The notes under the pieces are model-generated. The model was not told the DNA's origin. It saw only the letters and a program-made list of their open reading frames with translations, and searched no databases. A program made the translations under genes and the position numbers. DNA of 64,000 nt from Robertmurraya_A mangrovi. Lineage in GTDB: Bacteria; Bacillota; Bacilli; Bacillales; Cytobacillaceae. Below, piece by piece: positions 59,882-64,000 of the stretch. How positions within the stretch are numbered: the stretch's first letter is position 1; every line of letters starts with the position of its first letter. The stretch is from positions 186,001 through 250,000 of the forward strand of contig NZ_JAXOFX010000004.1 of the NCBI RefSeq assembly GCF_034427655.1, written 5' to 3'.

Positions 59882-62183
59882 TTTTAGGGGCAGTTTTGTC
59901 TAGAACCGTTACTTCCTTAGAAGAAAGAACTTTCCCTACTTTATCTGTAACAACAACAGTCAATACTGTTCCTGCTTTTTGAGCATCCTTTAAAGTAACA
60001 GAGAACTTACCAAATTTATCTATGTGTTTATCTTTACCTAGAACCTTGTTACCTACTTTAACAGTAACCGTGTTACCTTTAGCAATTGGAGCTTTTCCAG
60101 TTACTTTTTTATCATAGTTTTTCACAGCGTTAACTACTAATTTAGCATCAACTTCTACTTCAGCAGGTTTTCCTAAGTCAATTTGATACTTACCCCAGCC
60201 ATCAGCAGTTGTTTCTACAAAAGTAATATTTGTATTATCATCTAATACTTCTTTAGCAACTTCAGGTGCAGAGTTAAATGTTACTTTAGCATTCTCGTTA
60301 AACGGAGTAATTCTCCAATTTTTATCAGCAGAAGGATTAATTGTACCTTGTTCCGTGATGTAATCCATTAAGATTTGGCGGTTTTCATCAGCAGAGTCAA
60401 CAACTAATTTAGCTTTTCCGCCTACAAGACCTGGGAAGTTACCACCGCCACTAGCACGGTAGTTATTTGTTACGACTACGAACTTTTGGTCAGCCTTAAC
60501 AGATGTACCGTCTGGCATAGTTAGGTTTTTTATACGGTTTGCATTTTCATTAACTAGATTACCGTTTAGGTCATATTTAGCCGGTTGTGTTACATCAATT
60601 TCGTATTTAACTCCATCAATAACGTCGAAGTTAAATGTTTGGAAATCATAGTTGATTAGTTCTTGTGCATCTGTTGATTTAGAATCTAGTTGGTTGAATT
60701 GACCTGCAGACATTTCTAACCATTCTTTTACTTCAGCACCTGTTAATTCAACCGCTTTTAAAGTATTAGGGTATAGATATAAATCATTGGCACTCTTAAT
60801 CGAAAGATCGCCAGTAGTAATATTAGTGTAATCAGAAGGACCTTGACGACCTGCTTTAAATGGTGCACCCGCAGATAATACAGGAACTCCTTTGTATTCA
60901 GGTAATTTCTCATTAATATACTTTTCTACATACCAAGTTTGTGCGTTGTTTACAATTTGGATTGTAGGATCATCTTGAACACGTGAGAAGAAGCTATACA
61001 TTGGTGCAGATGTAACACCGATTTTTCCACGTACATATTCTAGTGTGCCTTCGTGAGTTTCTTTGATTGCTTCTACTACTTCAGCATCTGGCCCATCTAC
61101 CAGAGCAGTTTTAACCGTTTTACCGTCTATTTTTTCAGATTTAAAAATTGGGCGTGCAGCAGATTGTGAATCTGAAACTTGCCATTTACCATCCACTTTT
61201 TCTAATGTTAAATCAATAACACCTAAGTTGTTACCCCAGTTACCAGCTTCAACTGCCGCAACTCCGTTAATCGTTCCTTTAGTTGAATCGATGTTTGTAC
61301 CTGCAAAGCCAGGGAATACTACGTGCTTATGTCCAAAAAGGATAGCGTCAATTCCAGCTACTTTACTTAAAGGTGCAACGGCATTTTCAGCATCTGTGTA
61401 GGCTTGAGCATTATCATCATAACCAGTGTGAGCAAGTGCCACAACGATATCTGCACCTTCAGCTTTCATTTGTGGAACAAACTTTTCAGCTTCGGCAACG
61501 ATATCTTTTGTTTTTACTTGTCCTTCAAGATGTCCTTTATCCCATTGCATAATTTGTGGAGTTACTAAACCAATAACACCAACTTTAATCGTTTGTTTGT
61601 TACCAGCTTCATCTACAACCTCTTTATCAATAATTGTATATGGCTTGAATCTATTTATATCGTTTGTATCATCATTATCTTTATCATCATTGTAAACATT
61701 AGCACTAACGAACGGGAATTCAGCTTCTTCCATTGCGTTTTCAAGGAAAGGAAGTCCGTAGTTAAACTCATGGTTTCCTAAAGTAGCTGCATCATAAGCT
61801 AGTAAATTCAATACTTTATAGATTGGGTGAACTTCTGTTTGTCCTAAACCTTTTACCTTTGCAACATAGTCTGTTAAAGGATTTCCTTGTAATAAGTCAC
61901 CGTTGTCAAATAATAGGTTATTAGGTTGTTCTTCTCTTGCTTGCTTAATAAGCTGAGCTGTTCTTGCTAAACCGTGTTCAATCGTAGCTTTATCTTGATA
62001 GTAATCATAGTCCATGATCATACCGTGAACATCAGTCGTTTCTAAAATACGAAGTTTTACAGAAGACTCTGCTGTTTCAGCTGATTTAACAGTAGAAACT
62101 CCAATTGGTGCAGATGCAAGTGAGCTTAGTAATAAAGCGGTTGCAGTTAATTTACTAACGATACCTACTTTTTTATTCCCCAT
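59877..62183 (-). CDS. Secreted 2',3'-cyclic-nucleotide 2'-phosphodiesterase/3'-nucleotidase (CpdB/YfkN-like)
   Basis: A 768-aa exported metallophosphoesterase that releases phosphate from nucleotides outside the cell. A signal peptide (ending near KSAETAES) precedes the calcineurin-type domain with ETTDVHGMI, FDNGDLLQGNPL, LGNHEFNYG, ALAHTGYD and LFGHKHVVFPG metal-binding motifs. The 5'-nucleotidase C-terminal domain (about 390-600) includes VTNNYRASGGGNFPG. The last 80 residues form an Ig-like domain (VTVKVGNKVLG, GTVLTVVVTD) shared with the amylopullulanase. ATG 62183 is preferred; GTG 62192 is possible. The stop codon lies within REP copy 12. Confidence 0.92.
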   Translation of the reverse strand: MGNKKVGIVSKLTATALLLSSLASAPIGVSTVKSAETAESSVKLRILETTDVHGMIMDYDYYQDKATIEHGLARTAQLIKQAREEQPNNLLFDNGDLLQGNPLTDYVAKVKGLGQTEVHPIYKVLNLLAYDAATLGNHEFNYGLPFLENAMEEAEFPFVSANVYNDDKDNDDTNDINRFKPYTIIDKEVVDEAGNKQTIKVGVIGLVTPQIMQWDKGHLEGQVKTKDIVAEAEKFVPQMKAEGADIVVALAHTGYDDNAQAYTDAENAVAPLSKVAGIDAILFGHKHVVFPGFAGTNIDSTKGTINGVAAVEAGNWGNNLGVIDLTLEKVDGKWQVSDSQSAARPIFKSEKIDGKTVKTALVDGPDAEVVEAIKETHEGTLEYVRGKIGVTSAPMYSFFSRVQDDPTIQIVNNAQTWYVEKYINEKLPEYKGVPVLSAGAPFKAGRQGPSDYTNITTGDLSIKSANDLYLYPNTLKAVELTGAEVKEWLEMSAGQFNQLDSKSTDAQELINYDFQTFNFDVIDGVKYEIDVTQPAKYDLNGNLVNENANRIKNLTMPDGTSVKADQKFVVVTNNYRASGGGNFPGLVGGKAKLVVDSADENRQILMDYITEQGTINPSADKNWRITPFNENAKVTFNSAPEVAKEVLDDNTNITFVETTADGWGKYQIDLGKPAEVEVDAKLVVNAVKNYDKKVTGKAPIAKGNTVTVKVGNKVLGKDKHIDKFGKFSVTLKDAQKAGTVLTVVVTDKVGKVLSSKEVTVLDKTAPKR

Positions 62184-62192
62184 TAAGTACAC

Positions 62193-63178
62193 CTATCCTT
62201 TGCTGAATATTCATTTTTTGTCAAAAGACTATTCGTATAAATTCTCGAAAAATTTGTCGAATTTTGAAAATGTGGTACTACCCTCATCATTATATATCCT
62301 TTAAAACAAGCATGAATAGTGGAAAATAGTACTGATTTCTTTGCAAGTCTTTTGTTATCCGTCCATATCTTTTAGCTGTTTCGTTATGTAGTGTTAGATA
62401 AATGTATGAAAATATGGTGTAATGTCAAAATGAGGTGGGTCAATCTACCTGAACCTTCACACTTGACGATCTAATTATTTGAAATCCTTCTTAAACCCTG
62501 AGGCTTAATGACTATATCAGTTCTAAATGATCCACGTTTTCGTTATTGACCCAATCAAGAGTCTATCAAGTTGGCACCTACCACATTAAATAACTGTTCA
62601 TGAAGCAATCCCAAAAAAACCTATTAGGCGCAATACATACTTAGAAACAAGAATCTAAGCTTTTTATTTTATACAGTTGGTAAATCCCTATTTATAATGG
62701 ATTTCGCGAAAGGATAAGCACGTAAGAGGAGCTTATATATCTATGGGGAACAAATTCATTAAAATTGAAATTTCCATGATAAAGCTAAAAAGTCATATCA
62801 ATTGAAAGATAGTTACCAGAAACTAAAAAGAAACTCATTCACGAAAATAGATGAGTTTCTAAAAGATAGTATTAGATTAAAAACAGTAAGAGTTTGAGGT
62901 CTCCTCTTTTGATGAAAGAATATCGACTAGTGTGCCAGAGGCAATATGACCTCGAGACAGCACGATTTACTCCGTCGTGTAATGGCGAATTATACGGTAA
63001 AATAAGGCTTGAACTAACCAGGTTGAATACCTACAGAATTGAAACGAAGTAGGATATATTCAGGTTTTAGAAGAGTAAGATCCCTTTATAAAAGGGATCT
63101 CTCAGTCGTTTATTGTAATTTTCAACTAAAGGTTTCGTTTAATTTATTAGGTGTGCACCAAAATTACATAGTACGCTG
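62193..63178. other. 986-bp stretch without recognisable gene
   Basis: AT-rich DNA between two minus-strand genes. Short frames on both strands are broken by stops and lack ribosome sites. A perfect 10-bp hairpin (AGATCCCTTT against AAAGGGATCT) lies at 63078-63100, about 80 bp beyond the end of the subtilase gene, but without a clear T-run. The higher-GC block around 62430-62640 reads like decayed coding DNA, but I cannot name it. Confidence 0.5.
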
Positions 63179-64000
63179 TTACCTTAATGCATTATATGCG
63201 TTTAAATGCCCAGCTCCAAAGTAGGATCTTTCTTTTCCAGTCACAGGATCAACAGCTGTTTTATATAGAAGATCCTGAAGTTTAGAAGGAGACATCTTAC
63301 CATACTTATCAATTAATAATGCGGCAACAGCGGATACCTTTGGAGTTGCCATAGAAGTACCAATTGACCAATAGTAACCTCCATCTTCACCCGCGCTTAA
63401 ATTAAATTCCTTTTCAAATAAACGTTTGGCAAGGTACTCATTAAATCTACCTTCAGCAGCATATTGATTATAAAGTTTTGTATCACCGCCAACAGTAGCA
63501 ATATCAATGAAACCAGGGCCGTAGTTGGAATAGTCTGCTAGAACATCTTCTTGACCTGTTGCTGAAACAGTTACCACGCCAGGGATAGTTCCGGGTACCT
63601 CAAAACCTGCACCTACATAATACAATCCGTTACCACCGTATTCAGCATTTAGATAATTTGTTACTTCTTTCTTATTGGTTGCATTTAATCCATCATTACC
63701 TGCAGCAACAACAACCAGTGAACCTTTTTTCGTTACATAATCAACCGCACGTTTATAGGCTTTGAAATCAGCTACATCATTACCCAATGCTTCTTTCTTT
63801 CCTGTCTCTGGATCAACATAAAACACCTGACCAAGAATATCAAAGCCACCTAAGCTCATGGATATAATATCAACACCATCATTTGCAGCAGCTATCATGG
63901 CATTATAAATCCAACCAGACTCAGCAGAACCTGTGCCAAAAACACGGTATGCACGAATACCCGTGTTAGGTGCAACTCCTAACATAGCTCCATTACCTGC
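63179..64000 (-). CDS. Subtilisin-like serine peptidase (S8), 5' part outside window
   Basis: The C-terminal 273 residues of a subtilase; the frame is open to the right edge. The oxyanion Asn is in VVVAAGNDGLNAT, the catalytic Ser in GTSMATPKVSAVAALL, and GVAPNTGIRAYRVFG and DIISMSLGG are standard core motifs. The catalytic Asp and His lie beyond the window. An unusual insertion between the Asn and Ser segments (about 35 residues near FNEYLAKRLFEKEFNLSAGEDGG) is present. The end GAGHLNAYNALR is typical. It is probably secreted, but the signal region is not visible. Confidence 0.92.
   Translation of the reverse strand, partial: AGNGAMLGVAPNTGIRAYRVFGTGSAESGWIYNAMIAAANDGVDIISMSLGGFDILGQVFYVDPETGKKEALGNDVADFKAYKRAVDYVTKKGSLVVVAAGNDGLNATNKKEVTNYLNAEYGGNGLYYVGAGFEVPGTIPGVVTVSATGQEDVLADYSNYGPGFIDIATVGGDTKLYNQYAAEGRFNEYLAKRLFEKEFNLSAGEDGGYYWSIGTSMATPKVSAVAALLIDKYGKMSPSKLQDLLYKTAVDPVTGKERSYFGAGHLNAYNALR

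Noticed and set aside
62430..62640. Degenerate insertion-sequence remnant in the gap upstream of the nucleotidase gene
   Set aside because: Frames are short and broken. No inverted ends or transposase motif could be recognised.

Overview
The window comes from a chromosome of an endospore-forming, motile, low-GC Gram-positive bacterium of the family Bacillaceae. The evidence is a Bacillus-type gene order (atpDC, an 11-gene nuo operon, ywzB-ywmB-murA-spoIID-spoIIQ, spoIIID-mbl-flhO-flhP, fabZ, ywpF, ssbB, ywqA/ywqB), Shine-Dalgarno sites of AGGAGG type, frequent TTG/GTG starts and AT-rich intergenic DNA. I do not identify the species. No rRNA, tRNA, CRISPR array or prophage was recognised.

Layout. 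1-712: end of the F1Fo ATP synthase operon (atpD 3' end, atpC). 713-1561: a gene-free stretch with a terminator, a six-copy 20-bp-period motif array, a heavily folded nested inverted repeat and the nuo promoter. 1562-12400: nuoABCDHIJKLMN, a respiratory complex I operon without the NADH-oxidising module (nuoEFG); NuoC carries a long Ala/Lys-rich repeat extension. 12753-18377: cell envelope and early sporulation genes (ywzB, ywmB, murA, spoIID, vanZ-like on the minus strand, spoIIQ). 18629-20897: gamma-glutamyltransferase-like enzyme and pyroglutamyl peptidase. 20898-26412: a second six-copy 20-bp array, a cre-like site, an unlisted 59-aa membrane protein, and an acetate-type symporter module (DUF485 partner, SSS symporter with an EF-hand-like loop, cNMP/CBS/DUF294 protein, DnaQ-like exonuclease). 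26498-35744: LysM protein, spoIIID, mbl, flhO-flhP-epuA, fabZ (FapR-like operator around its ribosome site), small lipoprotein, ywpF, ssbB and small genes. 35758-40195: ywqB-ywqA (SWIM protein and SNF2 helicase). 40710-47387: a 2225-aa secreted amylopullulanase with two complete GH13 catalytic domains, behind two LacI-type operators. 47488-64000: accessory region with a RAYT-type transposase, a Yip1/HlyD pair, a chemoreceptor, a SpoIID/LytB-like wall protein, a divergent MurE paralogue and several secreted proteins, ending in a truncated subtilase.

The most notable non-coding signal is a dispersed palindrome (core GGTGNCNGNCACC), with 12 copies between 15.4 and 59.9 kb. Copies flank the RAYT gene closely, sit at the 3' ends of genes, and in two cases supply the stop codon. 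This looks like a Firmicute REP/RAYT system. The second is a pair of unrelated-sequence arrays (829-940 and 20967-21078) that share the same plan: six copies, 20-21 bp period, just past an operon terminator.
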